From contig JACRPM010000014.1 in the NCBI GenBank assembly GCA_016223205.1, positions 62,001-126,000 on the forward strand: a stretch of DNA of 64,000 bases, read 5' to 3'. Origin of the DNA: Candidatus Saganbacteria bacterium (GTDB lineage Bacteria; Margulisbacteria; WOR-1; XYC2-FULL-46-14; WPAF01). Below are positions 33,801 through 45,195 of this stretch, in pieces. A program made the translations under genes and the position numbers. The stretch's first letter is position 1. Every line of letters begins with the position of its first letter. The notes under the pieces are model-generated. The model saw nothing but the letters and a program-made list of their open reading frames with translations, had not been told where the DNA came from and did not search any database.

Positions 33801-34210
33801 TTTACGATCAGTTTGCCTTTCATCCCCATATGGCCCAGCCCGCAGAAGACGCTGCAGCGGAAATCGAAAGCGCCGGTCTTATCGGGAGTGAACTCCACGA
33901 TGGTCTCCTTGCCCGTCTCGATCTGCTTATCGATCCCAAATTCTTTTAGCGCGAATCCGTGGGTTACATCTTCGCTGGTCAAAATGAGGCGGACCGGCCG
34001 GCCGGCTTTGACTTCGATGGCATTGGGGATGAATTCGTAGCGTTTGGCGATGACCTTTATTACTTGCAGCCCTGCGGTCGAAGGAGCGGGCACCACTTCC
34101 ATCTTGAGTATCTCGACCTTATAATTTTCCTTTTTCGGCGCCGATCCCATGGCCCAGGCGGAGTTGAACCAGAACAATGCGGCGAGCAAAACGAGCACAG
34201 CTTTTTTCAT
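33797..34210 (-). CDS. Exported cupredoxin with CuA-type ligand set, paralogue
   Basis: A 137-residue protein with a signal peptide (KKAVLVLLAALFWFNSAWA). The site is H84 in VTHGFAL plus CSVFCGLGHMGMKG: C119, C123, H127 and M130, the CuA pattern. It resembles the cupredoxin at 28375 over the C-terminal half. I start at ATG 34210, preceded by GGAGG; a longer frame upstream lacks a ribosome-binding site. It leads a three-gene unit with two membrane proteins. Electron transfer or copper delivery is inferred. Confidence 0.85.
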   Translation of the reverse strand: MKKAVLVLLAALFWFNSAWAMGSAPKKENYKVEILKMEVVPAPSTAGLQVIKVIAKRYEFIPNAIEVKAGRPVRLILTSEDVTHGFALKEFGIDKQIETGKETIVEFTPDKTGAFDFRCSVFCGLGHMGMKGKLIVK

Positions 34211-34298
34211 GGCAGCCTCCTTGTTACTAGCTGTATTATAGGGTGGTCCGGGAATAGGTTTCAAGTATATATTTCGTGAAATTTATACTGATTATGCC

Positions 34299-34307
34299 TG
34301 ATATATT
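34299..34307 (+). promoter_or_regulatory. Extended -10 before the PEP-synthase-like gene
   Basis: TGATATATT, an extended -10, ends eight bases before the ATG at 34316. There is no Shine-Dalgarno. Confidence 0.5.
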
Positions 34308-34315
34308 GATACGCT

Positions 34316-35851
34316 ATGAACAGTCGGGCAGTAGAATCAAAAACATACGGCAATTTTGGTCAATTCCCCAAAGTCGAAAATCGGTGGCATAAAAGCCCCT
34401 CTGGTCGGATCCATTTGCTGGGAGAGGAACGGATAGGCGGGAAGACAGAAGGATTGCTGTTCCTTGACCGATCAACCGTCCAAGTGCCCGGTTATCAGCT
34501 TCCGGAGCGAACCCTGGTCGTATGCAACGATTTTTTCGGGATAGGCCGGCGTCCAGTCGATAATCCGTTACCTGTCGAAGGACTGGGCGCGGAAAAGCTT
34601 GCCGAACTCTTCGATGTAATGGAGAAAATGAAGTTTTCTCCGGTAGTCGCCGTCCGTTCGTCCGCGCTGATCGAAGATCAACTCGGCTGGCCTGGGGCCG
34701 GCAAGTTCCACACGGACTTTTTCGGAAAGGCCCTAACATCACCGGAGGCCAAATCGGCTTTCATCCAGAAACTGTTGGGCGTAATTAATTCTTCTTATAC
34801 GGGAGAGGGATTGGCCCATTGGAAAAGCTGTGGATTTTCAGAGATCCCTCCAATGGAGGTGATCATTCAAGAGGTTGTTGGAAATAGCTGGCAATATGCT
34901 CCTCGATACTTTTTCCCCGCCGTAGCCGGGATTGTTAATACCGCATATAGAAAAAGCGTCAGGATCAGCGTAGTTGTTGGATTAGGCGTTTCGGCTGTTT
35001 CTAGTGAAGGGTTAGGTCTCCTCTATAAGCTTCCTATTCTGGAAGGGGGAAAACGGGTTTATCATAATATGAACCATTCCACCGGCAAATTAAACTTGGA
35101 TGATGTCTCTTGTATCGATTTGTCTTCGGATAATATGATTAGGTTAAGAGGGCCGGAAGCAGATAAGCTTTCCGTTAAAGAGCTATTGAAGGGCCAGGAT
35201 TGGTTTTTCCCACCAATTGACCCAGGCGAAATGGCTTTGGCGCTTGAACGCCAATGCGGGCAAGCGCTGGATATCGAATGGGCCAGTCGGGATGGCAGAG
35301 AACTGACCATGGTGCAAGCCCGGCCGATAAATAAACGAGCGATCATCGCGCGGCCGGAAATCGCGACTGAAAAGATCATCCTTGAGACCGATCAGGTGGA
35401 TGGGGTTGGGGAAAGAGAGTTTTCGCATGCAATTTTATTTGATCATCCATTCGGCAGCCCCAATCGCAATCTCATCAAGAATCTTCTGGCGAAATATCCC
35501 AATAGTTTTGTGGTCTATGGTACTAATATCGCACGGAGTATCACACAAGAACAAATATTCGAAAGGATACTTCCTTTTACGGATGTTTTGGTTATCAAAG
35601 ATTTAGAAAGCTATCATATGCATGGGACCGGATTACAGCATATCTTTTTGGAACTAGTCGAGACGGGAAAAATCATTCTTTTCACTCGGAAAGGCATGTT
35701 TGATGGATTTAATAATCATGGAAAAATTGTTGAAACCGTTATGGACCCGATTGGTCTTCCAGATGGCGATTTTAAGGTGTTCCAATTCAACTCTCCGGTC
35801 AAGGTTGCGGTAGACGACGAGCACGACATGGGAATGGTCTATACAGCCTAG
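34316..35851 (+). CDS. PEP/pyruvate-binding (PPDK N-terminal) domain protein
   Basis: A 511-residue protein. VAVRSSALIEDQLGWPGAGKFHT near 108, EVIIQEVVGN near 182 and a later WASRDGRELTMVQARPI near 322 match the ATP-grasp-like PEP/pyruvate-binding domain of PEP synthases and phosphate dikinases. The mobile His domain and the PEP-binding barrel of full enzymes are absent. The last 180 residues (YPNSFVVYGTN, ILPFTDVLVIKD) are unrecognised. Similar stand-alone N-terminal domains occur in anaerobes. The reaction is not established. Confidence 0.8.
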   Translation: MNSRAVESKTYGNFGQFPKVENRWHKSPSGRIHLLGEERIGGKTEGLLFLDRSTVQVPGYQLPERTLVVCNDFFGIGRRPVDNPLPVEGLGAEKLAELFDVMEKMKFSPVVAVRSSALIEDQLGWPGAGKFHTDFFGKALTSPEAKSAFIQKLLGVINSSYTGEGLAHWKSCGFSEIPPMEVIIQEVVGNSWQYAPRYFFPAVAGIVNTAYRKSVRISVVVGLGVSAVSSEGLGLLYKLPILEGGKRVYHNMNHSTGKLNLDDVSCIDLSSDNMIRLRGPEADKLSVKELLKGQDWFFPPIDPGEMALALERQCGQALDIEWASRDGRELTMVQARPINKRAIIARPEIATEKIILETDQVDGVGEREFSHAILFDHPFGSPNRNLIKNLLAKYPNSFVVYGTNIARSITQEQIFERILPFTDVLVIKDLESYHMHGTGLQHIFLELVETGKIILFTRKGMFDGFNNHGKIVETVMDPIGLPDGDFKVFQFNSPVKVAVDDEHDMGMVYTA

Positions 35852-35873
35852 AGGAAAGTGTGCGCCGTAAAGG

Positions 35874-35947
35874 TGGCTGGGGGACTAGGATTCGAACCTA
35901 GATTCCATGATCCAGAGTCATGTTGCCTACCATTGGCAGATCCCCCA
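35874..35947 (-). tRNA. tRNA-Gln(CTG)
   Basis: Read on the minus strand, the cloverleaf has acceptor TGGGGGA/TCCCCCA, D-stem TGCC/GGCA, anticodon stem CATGA/TCATG with loop CTCTGGA (anticodon CTG), T-stem CTAGG/CCTAG around TTCGAAT, and an encoded CCA at the 3' end. The gene begins five bases downstream of the stop codon of the LAGLIDADG gene on the same strand, so the two may share a transcript. Confidence 0.95.
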
Positions 35948-35952
35948 TTGTC

Positions 35953-36669
35953 CTAGTAATTCCGAAAACCCAAAAGTTCCTTTAGGCCAAAAACATCTAT
36001 TTTCTTAGAGACTGTCACTCTGCTTTTCTCTAAATGAGCCGACTTTAGTCCAATTATTAGCAGGGCCTGATAGGTGCTGTTTAGCAAAGAGCGATTGCTG
36101 TTTGTAAAAAACAGTTTATAGGTATAGGTCGGCTTGTGAACCGAAAAACTGCCTTCAGCTTCATATAGTCCCTTTAAGTATCTTATCAAATATTTCCTTG
36201 TATTCCAAATCCACTTTGGTATTTTCCAGGCAATATTACTGCGGTTCCCGGCTGGAATGCCGAATCTCTTACTAAGGTGCTTTTCATAAAGGTATATTTT
36301 TATGCAATTCGTCTTCTGTTTTTTAATGGAAGGATATTTCCCTATAACTTTTTGGATCAATAGAGAATATCTTTTTATGAATCCTTGATTGTTTGAATTT
36401 GAGGATATGGTCAATCTTTCGGTTCTGGGGTATTTTTCTATGTTGCCGTCCCCTAGGATCACCCCAATGAGTTCGGCTAAATCCCCATTCTTCCTGAAAG
36501 ATGCGTAAAAGGATTTTATCTTTCCTAATGACATCATTTTATTTCTCCAGTGCCTAAAATTATCAATCCCCAGTTTTTTCATTGTATTTGAGATTTTGGC
36601 GACGCTGGGATGGGTTTCTTTGGTTTGGCCTTTATTCCAAGGGATTCTTTTGTGAGTATTCGGTGACAT
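35953..36669 (-). CDS. LAGLIDADG homing endonuclease-like protein with NUMOD3-like start
   Basis: A 238-residue protein with two LAGLIDADG helices, LIGVILGDGNI near residue 66 and LKGLYEAEGSF near 165, each ending in acidic residues. The first residues (RIPWNKGQTKETHPSVAKI) resemble the NUMOD3 DNA-binding motif found in homing endonucleases. It is Lys-rich and uses A/T-rich codons unlike its neighbours, consistent with horizontal transfer. It stands alone (no intein or intron boundary seen), directly before tRNA-Gln. An extended -10 stands upstream on the minus strand. Confidence 0.85.
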   Translation of the reverse strand: MSPNTHKRIPWNKGQTKETHPSVAKISNTMKKLGIDNFRHWRNKMMSLGKIKSFYASFRKNGDLAELIGVILGDGNIEKYPRTERLTISSNSNNQGFIKRYSLLIQKVIGKYPSIKKQKTNCIKIYLYEKHLSKRFGIPAGNRSNIAWKIPKWIWNTRKYLIRYLKGLYEAEGSFSVHKPTYTYKLFFTNSNRSLLNSTYQALLIIGLKSAHLEKSRVTVSKKIDVFGLKELLGFRNY

Positions 36670-36683
36670 ATATAAGTCGTAGT

Positions 36684-36692
36684 ATTATATCA
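36684..36692 (-). promoter_or_regulatory. Extended -10 for the endonuclease/tRNA-Gln unit
   Basis: On the minus strand TGATATAAT stands 14 bases before the endonuclease ATG at 36669. It may be the only promoter for the endonuclease gene and tRNA-Gln together. Confidence 0.5.
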
Positions 36693-36717
36693 GAAAAAGT
36701 AGTATCATCTACCCGCC

Positions 36718-38193
36718 ATGACCTTCGGCTTTACTCTGCAAGATAAATTCGGCCTCTTTATCGCTGCCGTCATTACCCTGGTGATCTCCATGTTATCGTT
36801 CTTCTTCTATAACGAATTGGATTATTCACTTATGCGCTCCCTGCGCACCGATCTTGTGGACCTGGCGGAGGTGATCGCGGTCCAGATCAAGCCGGATTCG
36901 CCGGCAGCTTTACAGAGGGTTGGCGAAAAGAGCGCGTCCTATTGGGCCTTTAAGCAAAAACTTAAGGTCATACAGTTGCGGAGCAGTAAGATCAAGAGCC
37001 TTTATGTTATGGTCAAGTCCGAAAAACCCAATATTTGGAAATTCGTGGCGGATGAGGACCTGAACGCCAAAACCATGGCCCATCTCAACGAAGAATACGA
37101 TGTCTCGGATTTTCCGCAGATGAAGCTGGCTTTCTCCGGTGGCATTGCCGATGAGGATATTACCCGCGACAAGTGGGGCCGCTGGCTTTCGGGCTACGCC
37201 CCGATCTACGATCTTAAGGGGCAAGCGGTGGCCATCCTGGGGGTCGATATCTCGGCGGAAGAAGTGGAGGCGCAACGAAAAGGCCTGATCGGCACAGTGC
37301 TCACCAGTTTTGCCTTCGGCCTGCTGCTGGCCATTGTGTTCGGCCGCCTTGGCGCGATCGCCATCACCGGGCCGGTTATGGCGCTGGTTAAGGGGGTCAA
37401 GAACATCGAGGAGGGGCGCTACGGATATAAGCTCGATATCCATCGCCGGGATGAGATCGGGGAGCTGGTTGACGGGTTCAACCAAATGTCGGACAAATTG
37501 GGAGAAGTGGAAAAATTAAAAAGCGATTTCATGTCGGTGATCTCCCATGAGCTCTACACGCCTTTAACCCCCATCAAGGATGCCGCCTTCCAGCTCAAAA
37601 CCGATCCCCGCCTCCCGGAATCCGCCCAGGCCCTGATAGGGATCATCGACCGGCAGACCGCCAAAATGCAGAATTTAGTGGATGAGGTGCTGGATTTTTC
37701 GTGGCTGGAGATCAAGGAATGGAAATTAAACCTGGAACCGGTTAATCCGCGGCTTTTAGCCCAGGAAATACTGCTAGAGAACCAGGATAAGGCCGCCAGG
37801 AAAAAAATAAAAATGAAAGAGAAGGTCAGTGAGCATCTGCCCACCGTCAATTTGGACAAAAAGCGGATCAAGCACGTGCTTAATATCCTGCTGGATAATG
37901 CCGTCAAGTTCTCGCCGGATGAATCGGAGGTGATCGTTACGGTGGACAGGGTAGGAGGGGGGGTGGAATTTGCCGTTTCCGACCAGGGAGTAGGATTGAA
38001 ACCGACAGACATAGAAAATATCTTTAAAAGTTTCACCCAGGTGGAAGATCATATGACGCGTACCAAGGGTGGGATGGGGCTGGGACTGGCTATCGCCAAA
38101 AGGATAGTGGAAGCACACAACGGCACTATCTGGGCGGAGTCCTTGGGCTTGGGCGAAGGCAGCCGATTTATCTTTTTGCTCCCCATGGGGTAA
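36718..38193 (+). CDS. Membrane sensor histidine kinase
   Basis: A 491-residue kinase. A first helix (FGLFIAAVITLVISMLSFFFYN), an extracytoplasmic sensor region of about 150 residues, a second helix near 190-215 (GTVLTSFAFGLLLAIVF), and a HAMP linker precede HisKA with H277 in SVISHELYTPLTPIK. The ATPase domain has N-box-like NILLDNAVKFSPDE, G1 VSDQGVGL and G2 GGMGLGLAIAKRIVEAHNG. No response regulator lies nearby, so its partner is elsewhere. The start follows a stretch without a clear ribosome-binding site. Confidence 0.92.
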   Translation: MTFGFTLQDKFGLFIAAVITLVISMLSFFFYNELDYSLMRSLRTDLVDLAEVIAVQIKPDSPAALQRVGEKSASYWAFKQKLKVIQLRSSKIKSLYVMVKSEKPNIWKFVADEDLNAKTMAHLNEEYDVSDFPQMKLAFSGGIADEDITRDKWGRWLSGYAPIYDLKGQAVAILGVDISAEEVEAQRKGLIGTVLTSFAFGLLLAIVFGRLGAIAITGPVMALVKGVKNIEEGRYGYKLDIHRRDEIGELVDGFNQMSDKLGEVEKLKSDFMSVISHELYTPLTPIKDAAFQLKTDPRLPESAQALIGIIDRQTAKMQNLVDEVLDFSWLEIKEWKLNLEPVNPRLLAQEILLENQDKAARKKIKMKEKVSEHLPTVNLDKKRIKHVLNILLDNAVKFSPDESEVIVTVDRVGGGVEFAVSDQGVGLKPTDIENIFKSFTQVEDHMTRTKGGMGLGLAIAKRIVEAHNGTIWAESLGLGEGSRFIFLLPMG

Positions 38194-38206
38194 CATAAAA
38201 TTATGC

Positions 38207-38235
38207 TTGACAATAAAATAAGTAATTGATATAAT
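38207..38235 (+). promoter_or_regulatory. Consensus promoter of the first Rrf2/metY unit
   Basis: TTGACA at 38207-38212, a 17-base spacer and TATAAT at 38230-38235, with TG at 38227-38228 as an extended -10. The Rrf2 ATG lies 29 bases further on. Confidence 0.85.
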
Positions 38236-38264
38236 GTCGAGTATGAAGATAGGATATATAGACA

Positions 38265-40919
<2,655 letters not shown>

Positions 40920-40923
40920 TTTA

Positions 40924-41991
40924 TTGGAATATTTTAATTTCGAAGAGTTGAAACTGGAGAGCGGGGAAAAGCTTTCCCCGGTGGTCTTGGCTTATGAGAC
41001 CTACGGCAAGCTCAATGCCGATAAGTCCAACGCCATATTGATACTCCACGCGCTCTCCGGGGACACCCATGCGGCGGGACCGGGCGGTTGGTGGGAAAAG
41101 ATGATAGGGGCGGGGAAGGCCTTTGATACCGGCAAGTATTTTATCATCTGTTCGAACGTCCTGGGGGGCTGCCGGGGCTCGACCGGCCCATCCTCCATCA
41201 ATCCCAAAACCGGAAAACCTTACGGCTTGGATTTCCCCATCATTACCATCACCGACATCGTGAACGCGCAAAAAAAGCTTATCGACCATCTGGGGATAGA
41301 GAAGCTGCTTTCGGCGGCGGGAGGCAGTATGGGAGGCATGCAGGTCTTGGAATGGCTGGTAACGCATCCCGAGCGCCTGCTTAGCGCCATACCCATTGCT
41401 ACGGCCGGGCGGCACAGTCCCCAGCAGATCGCATTCAATGAAGTAGGCCGCCAGGCGATCATGGCGGATGTTAATTGGAACGAAGGCGATTATTATTCGG
41501 GCCCCGCTCCGGAGAGGGGACTGGCGGTGGCGCGCATGGTGGGCCACATTACTTACATGAGCGACCGCTCCATGGAAGACAAGTTCGGCCGGAAGTTCCG
41601 CGACAAGAAACAGCTTTTAAAGAAGTTCGCGGCGGAATTCGAGGTGGAGGGCTATCTCCAGTACCGGGGCGACAGTTTCGTCAAGAGATTCGACGCCAAC
41701 TCTTATCTCTATATCACCAAGGCCATGGATTATTTCGACGCTTTTCACGGGAAAAGCATTGCCGAAGCTTTCAAGGGGGTAAAGGCCAAGGTAATGGTTT
41801 TGGCTTTCAAGTCCGATTGGCTATACCCCACCCATCAGTCGCAAGAAATCGTCAAAGCCTGCAAAATGGGCGGCGTCAAAACGGCTTATTGCGAGATCGA
41901 CAGCAAGTACGGACACGACTCCTTTCTGGTCGAAACCGAGGAAGAGACCCATTTGATAAGGAACTTCTTGAAAAATGTCAAACCTGATTGA
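40924..41991 (+). CDS. metX: Homoserine O-acetyltransferase
   Basis: A 355-residue alpha/beta hydrolase. [21 protein letters not shown] near 22 and [13 protein letters not shown] near 136 (nucleophile Ser) are diagnostic, with catalytic Asp in KSDWLYP and His in GHDSFLVE toward the end. It makes O-acetylhomoserine for MetY. The start is TTG 40924: AGGAG at 40912-40916 precedes it and the N-terminus [14 protein letters not shown] fits the family. It overlaps metW by 17 bases. Confidence 0.94.
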   Translation: MEYFNFEELKLESGEKLSPVVLAYETYGKLNADKSNAILILHALSGDTHAAGPGGWWEKMIGAGKAFDTGKYFIICSNVLGGCRGSTGPSSINPKTGKPYGLDFPIITITDIVNAQKKLIDHLGIEKLLSAAGGSMGGMQVLEWLVTHPERLLSAIPIATAGRHSPQQIAFNEVGRQAIMADVNWNEGDYYSGPAPERGLAVARMVGHITYMSDRSMEDKFGRKFRDKKQLLKKFAAEFEVEGYLQYRGDSFVKRFDANSYLYITKAMDYFDAFHGKSIAEAFKGVKAKVMVLAFKSDWLYPTHQSQEIVKACKMGGVKTAYCEIDSKYGHDSFLVETEEETHLIRNFLKNVKPD

Positions 41992-42568
41992 AAAAGAACA
42001 TAGCATTATTGCCGGTATGGTGGGGCAGGGAGCCACGGTGCTCGATCTGGGCTGCGGCCATGGCGACCTTCTGGCTCTCCTGGCCGAACAAAAGCAGATC
42101 AAGGGACAGGGGATAGAGATCGACCAGCAGGCCATCTACGATTGCGTGGCCAAGGGATTGAGCGTATTCCATGGGGATATCGATTCGGGCCTGCCGGAAT
42201 TCGGCGACCGGGCTTTTGATTACGTGATCTTGAGCCAGAGCATGCAGCAGGTAAAAAAGCCGGATACGGTATTGACCGAAGCCCTGCGGGTCGGGAAAAA
42301 AGCGATCGTGAGCTTCCCGAACTTTGCCCATCTTTCTGCGCGCCTGCAATTGGGGATATTCGGCAAGGTCCCGGTCAATCCCTCCCTGCCTTTCGAATGG
42401 TATAACACGCCCAATACCCATTTTTTAAGCTTTAACGATTTTATCAATTACTGCCGGAAGCGCGGCATCAAGATCGAGAAACAGGTTTACCTGAACGATC
42501 GGGGAAGGGTCCGCATCCTGCCGAATATTTTAGGGATGGTCGGGATATTCTTGATCTCCAAAAGATAA
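41975..42568 (+). CDS. metW: Methionine biosynthesis protein MetW
   Basis: A 197-residue SAM-methyltransferase-fold protein, the usual partner of Met[19 protein letters not shown] near 25 is motif [26 protein letters not shown] near 68, [20 protein letters not shown] near 108 and [15 protein letters not shown] near 136 are specific to MetW. The partnership with MetX is known from several bacteria. It ends the first transcription unit; the second Rrf2 promoter follows within 25 bases. Confidence 0.94.
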   Translation: MSNLIEKEHSIIAGMVGQGATVLDLGCGHGDLLALLAEQKQIKGQGIEIDQQAIYDCVAKGLSVFHGDIDSGLPEFGDRAFDYVILSQSMQQVKKPDTVLTEALRVGKKAIVSFPNFAHLSARLQLGIFGKVPVNPSLPFEWYNTPNTHFLSFNDFINYCRKRGIKIEKQVYLNDRGRVRILPNILGMVGIFLISKR

Positions 42569-42588
42569 TACCAATAATTAATTATTAT

Positions 42589-42617
42589 TTGACAATGAGG
42601 GGCTATTATATTATAAT
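42589..42617 (+). promoter_or_regulatory. Consensus promoter of the second Rrf2/sulfur unit
   Basis: TTGACA at 42589-42594, a 17-base spacer and TATAAT at 42612-42617, both perfect matches to the sigma-70 consensus. A strong promoter like this usually needs a repressor. Confidence 0.88.
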
Positions 42618-42631
42618 AACGACTAAATCGA

Positions 42632-42673
42632 TAGATATATGCAAGTAAAGCCTCGATCATATCGATATATCTA
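42632..42673 (+). promoter_or_regulatory. Inverted repeat between promoter and Rrf2 gene, candidate operator
   Basis: TAGATATAT at 42632-42640 and its exact complement ATATATCTA at 42665-42673 flank 24 bases, downstream of the -10 and ahead of the Rrf2 ATG. A GATATATAG-like stretch also lies after the first Rrf2 promoter (near 38253). Binding by either Rrf2 protein is inference. Confidence 0.45.
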
Positions 42674-42690
42674 ATAGAGGGGAGTTGATC

Positions 42691-43113
42691 ATGAAAATAT
42701 CGGTAAAAAGCGAATATGGTTTGAAGGCCATGCTGGAGTTGGCGCTGGTCCACGGGAAGGGCACTTCCAATATATATGAGATCGCCAAAAAGCAGAATAT
42801 CCCCAAAAGATATCTTGAGCATCTCCTGCTGGCCCTTAAGAACGCCGGATTGGTGGACAGCTTTAGGGGGAAGGACGGCGGTTATCGATTGGCCAAAGAG
42901 CCCGGAAAGATGAGGGTGGGGGACATTGTCAGGGCGATAGAAGGCGGGATCGATATCCTTCCCAAAAATAGGAAAGGCGCCGGGGGCGGCGTGGTTTTTG
43001 GCGTTTGGGTATCCGTCCAGAATGCAATAGAAAAAGTGCTGGATTCAATGACCCTGGAAGATCTGGTGGCCGAAAAACAAAAAGGCGAAAAGAACCTGAT
43101 CTACATTATATAA
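42691..43113 (+). CDS. Rrf2 family regulator without Cys (CymR-like)
   Basis: A 140-residue winged-helix protein similar in layout to the regulator at 38265 (ISVKSEYGLKAMLELALVHG, KQNIPKRYLEHLLLALKNAGLVDSFRGKDGGYRLA). It lacks the Cys cluster: the corresponding stretch is GGIDILPKNRKGAGGG. A Cys-free Rrf2 resembles CymR, which in Bacillus works with CysK to sense cysteine. Its place at the head of the sulfate-to-cysteine genes suits such a role (inference). Start ATG 42691 follows GAGGGGAG. Confidence 0.88.
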   Translation: MKISVKSEYGLKAMLELALVHGKGTSNIYEIAKKQNIPKRYLEHLLLALKNAGLVDSFRGKDGGYRLAKEPGKMRVGDIVRAIEGGIDILPKNRKGAGGGVVFGVWVSVQNAIEKVLDSMTLEDLVAEKQKGEKNLIYII

Positions 43114-43127
43114 GGAGGCGGGAAATC

Positions 43128-43850
43128 ATGGGTTTGCTGGAAAATCAGGATGATCTTAAAGTATTAGTGGAGAGTTTGAATTTTAAAGAGAAAGTCGACC
43201 GCTCGCTGGCTTTGATAGAAGAGGCCTTCGAAAAGTTCGGCGACGGATTGGTGGTGGCGAATTCCCTGGGCAAAGATTCGGTGGCGGTGTGGGATCTGGC
43301 CAAAAAGGTAAATCCCAAGATCAAGGGCTTTATTGTGACGACCCGTTTTAAACCGAGCGCGACCAAACAGTTCATGGCCCAAGAGACGGCCCGCTATCCG
43401 GAGCTTAAGGTCTTCGAAAACCAGGCGGCGATCCCGGAGAAGCTTTATGAGACCGATCCCGATAAATGCTGCGACATCTTAAAGGTCCAGCCCACCCGCT
43501 GGGCCGTCGAAAAGTTGAAGGTTAAATGCTGGGTCACCGGCCTGCGCTGCACCGAAGGCCGGACCCGGACCGATTACAAGGAAGTCGAAGAGCGGGACAA
43601 AGGGCTCATCAAATTGAACCCGATCTTGATCTGGAAAGAGCGCGAGGTCTGGCAGTATCTGGCGTTATACGGGGTGCCGGTCAACCCTCTTTATAAAGAG
43701 GGGTATCGCTCCCTGGGCTGCGCCCCCTGCACCAAAATCGTAAGCGATGAGAACGAAAGGTCCGGCCGCTGGATCGGCACCAGCAAGTGCGGCGGGGAAT
43801 GCGGCATCCATACCCGGCCGCTGATAAACGTGAGAGGAGATGGCATTTAA
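43128..43850 (+). CDS. cysH: APS/PAPS reductase (CysH-like), Fe-S type
   Basis: A 240-residue adenylyl-sulfate or 3'-phosphoadenylyl-sulfate reductase that yields sulfite. SLGKDSVAVWDL near 46 is the nucleotide loop, ECGIH with catalytic C225 is the family signature, and C114-C115 plus C198-x2-C201 are the 4Fe-4S ligands of APS-preferring enzymes. I start at ATG 43128 behind AAGGAGG. No ATP sulfurylase or APS kinase is in the window, so the substrate is made elsewhere. The gene overlaps the permease by 11 bases. Confidence 0.92.
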   Translation: MGLLENQDDLKVLVESLNFKEKVDRSLALIEEAFEKFGDGLVVANSLGKDSVAVWDLAKKVNPKIKGFIVTTRFKPSATKQFMAQETARYPELKVFENQAAIPEKLYETDPDKCCDILKVQPTRWAVEKLKVKCWVTGLRCTEGRTRTDYKEVEERDKGLIKLNPILIWKEREVWQYLALYGVPVNPLYKEGYRSLGCAPCTKIVSDENERSGRWIGTSKCGGECGIHTRPLINVRGDGI

Positions 43851-44808
43851 TCTCTTATTATTGATCGGCATTGCGGTCTTTTTTGCCCTGAATATGGGAG
43901 CTTCGGGCATTGCGCCTTCTTTTGCGGCGGTATTCGGCGGCAAATTGATCTCCCGGCGTATGGCCGTAATATTATTCACGATTTTTGTGGTCTTGGGAGC
44001 GCTGACTTTTGGGAGCCGGGTAACTAAAACCCTAAGCTCCGGCCTAATTCCCCGGGAATTATTCACATTTAATGTGGCCTTGATCGTCTTGGCCAGCGCA
44101 GTGATCAGCTTGTTCATCGCCAACCTTTTAAAGGTCCCCCAATCTACCAGCTGGGTCACGGTTTTTTCGATCCTGGGGGCCGCGGCGTATTTTAACAGCT
44201 TGAATTGGGCGACCATGCTGCGCCTGGTGGGAATGTGGTTCATCCTGCCGCTGATCGCTTTTGTCCTGACCCTCCTGTTCTTTAGGGCCATCTACCCGCC
44301 TGACTTTAAGAACCTCTGGTTCTATGAGAAGGCGCACCTTTATAAAAAGCAGATCCACTTCCTGGCGCTGGTCTCCAGTTGTTATGTCGCGTTCGCCATC
44401 GGCGCCAACAATGTGGCCAATGCCGTGGGCCCGCTGGCGGGAGCGAATTTGATCGAGCCGCTGCCGGGCCTGCTGCTCCTAGCTCCCTTCTTTGGGCTGG
44501 GGGGCTGGGCCATTAACGACCGCACCATGAAGACCATCGGCAAGGAGATCGTTCCCCTGGGGCTGATCACTTCCACCCTGATCTCGTTTATTACCGCCAC
44601 CCTGCTGATCTTTGCATCGGCAATTGGGATACCGCAGTCGCTGGTGCAATTGAACGCGCTGGCTATTATGGCGGTGGGCACGATCAAGCATGAGCATGTT
44701 CTGGCCGTCAGACAGCGAGCGGTCCAGAAAACCTTTTTGATCTGGCTGTTCGCGCCGGCGCTTTCCGGGACACTGGCATTTTTATTGCTAACCATAGGCA
44801 GGGTTTAA
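43840..44808 (+). CDS. PiT-family permease, probable sulfate importer
   Basis: A 322-residue membrane protein with about ten hydrophobic segments. MGASGIAPSFAAVFGGKLISRR near 27 and AIGANNVANAVGPLAGANLI near 187 are the duplicated signature of the phosphate/sulfate PiT family. In Bacillus the PiT protein CysP imports sulfate and sits with cysH. Placement directly after an APS reductase and before a sulfite reductase favours sulfate over phosphate (inference). The stop is followed at once by the JAMM gene ATG. Confidence 0.88.
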   Translation: MAFNLLLLIGIAVFFALNMGASGIAPSFAAVFGGKLISRRMAVILFTIFVVLGALTFGSRVTKTLSSGLIPRELFTFNVALIVLASAVISLFIANLLKVPQSTSWVTVFSILGAAAYFNSLNWATMLRLVGMWFILPLIAFVLTLLFFRAIYPPDFKNLWFYEKAHLYKKQIHFLALVSSCYVAFAIGANNVANAVGPLAGANLIEPLPGLLLLAPFFGLGGWAINDRTMKTIGKEIVPLGLITSTLISFITATLLIFASAIGIPQSLVQLNALAIMAVGTIKHEHVLAVRQRAVQKTFLIWLFAPALSGTLAFLLLTIGRV

Positions 44809-45195
44809 ATGTTGTTAATGAATATAGATATTAAAAATGAAATTATTCAGCACGCCCGGGAGGCACAGCCCCGCGAGGCCTGCGGGATCTTGGCGGGCAA
44901 GAACGGCGCGGTCGAAAAGCTTTATCGGATGAAAAACGTTTCCGACCGCCCCGAGGATTGTTATTTTATGGATTCTTTGGAGCAATTGAAGGTGGTTAAG
45001 GAGATCAGAAAGCTGGGGCAAAAGATGCTCGGCATCTATCATTCGCACCCTCGATCCGCAGCGTACCCTTCGGCGCGGGACGTGGAGCTGGCTTATTACG
45101 AGGACGCGGCCTATTTGATCGTCTCGCAAAATGAGATCAGGGCCTTTAGGATCGTGGAAGGAAAAATCTCCGAGGAGGAAGTTAAGTGGATTTAG
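44809..45195 (+). CDS. JAMM/MPN+ metallopeptidase (Mec/HcyD-like)
   Basis: A 128-residue zinc peptidase with the full JAMM motif: E23 in PREACGIL, and H78-S-H80-x7-S88-x2-D91 in YHSHPRSAAYPSARD. In Mycobacterium the Mec enzyme releases cysteine from the CysO carrier; in Wolinella, HcyD trims the C-terminus of the HcyS carrier. The carrier at 49183 ends GG-Ala-Arg and so would need such trimming. Start ATG 44809 directly follows the permease stop; ATG 44818 is an alternative. It overlaps the sulfite reductase gene by 10 bases. Confidence 0.92.
   Translation: MLLMNIDIKNEIIQHAREAQPREACGILAGKNGAVEKLYRMKNVSDRPEDCYFMDSLEQLKVVKEIRKLGQKMLGIYHSHPRSAAYPSARDVELAYYEDAAYLIVSQNEIRAFRIVEGKISEEEVKWI

Noticed and set aside
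35953..36669. LAGLIDADG protein as an intein or group I intron endonuclease
   Set aside because: The tRNA-Gln cloverleaf is uninterrupted and no split host gene or splice junction surrounds the gene.
43005..43127. Longer APS reductase start overlapping the Rrf2 gene
   Set aside because: The extension reads basic residues inside the Rrf2 gene; ATG 43128 has AAGGAGG in front.
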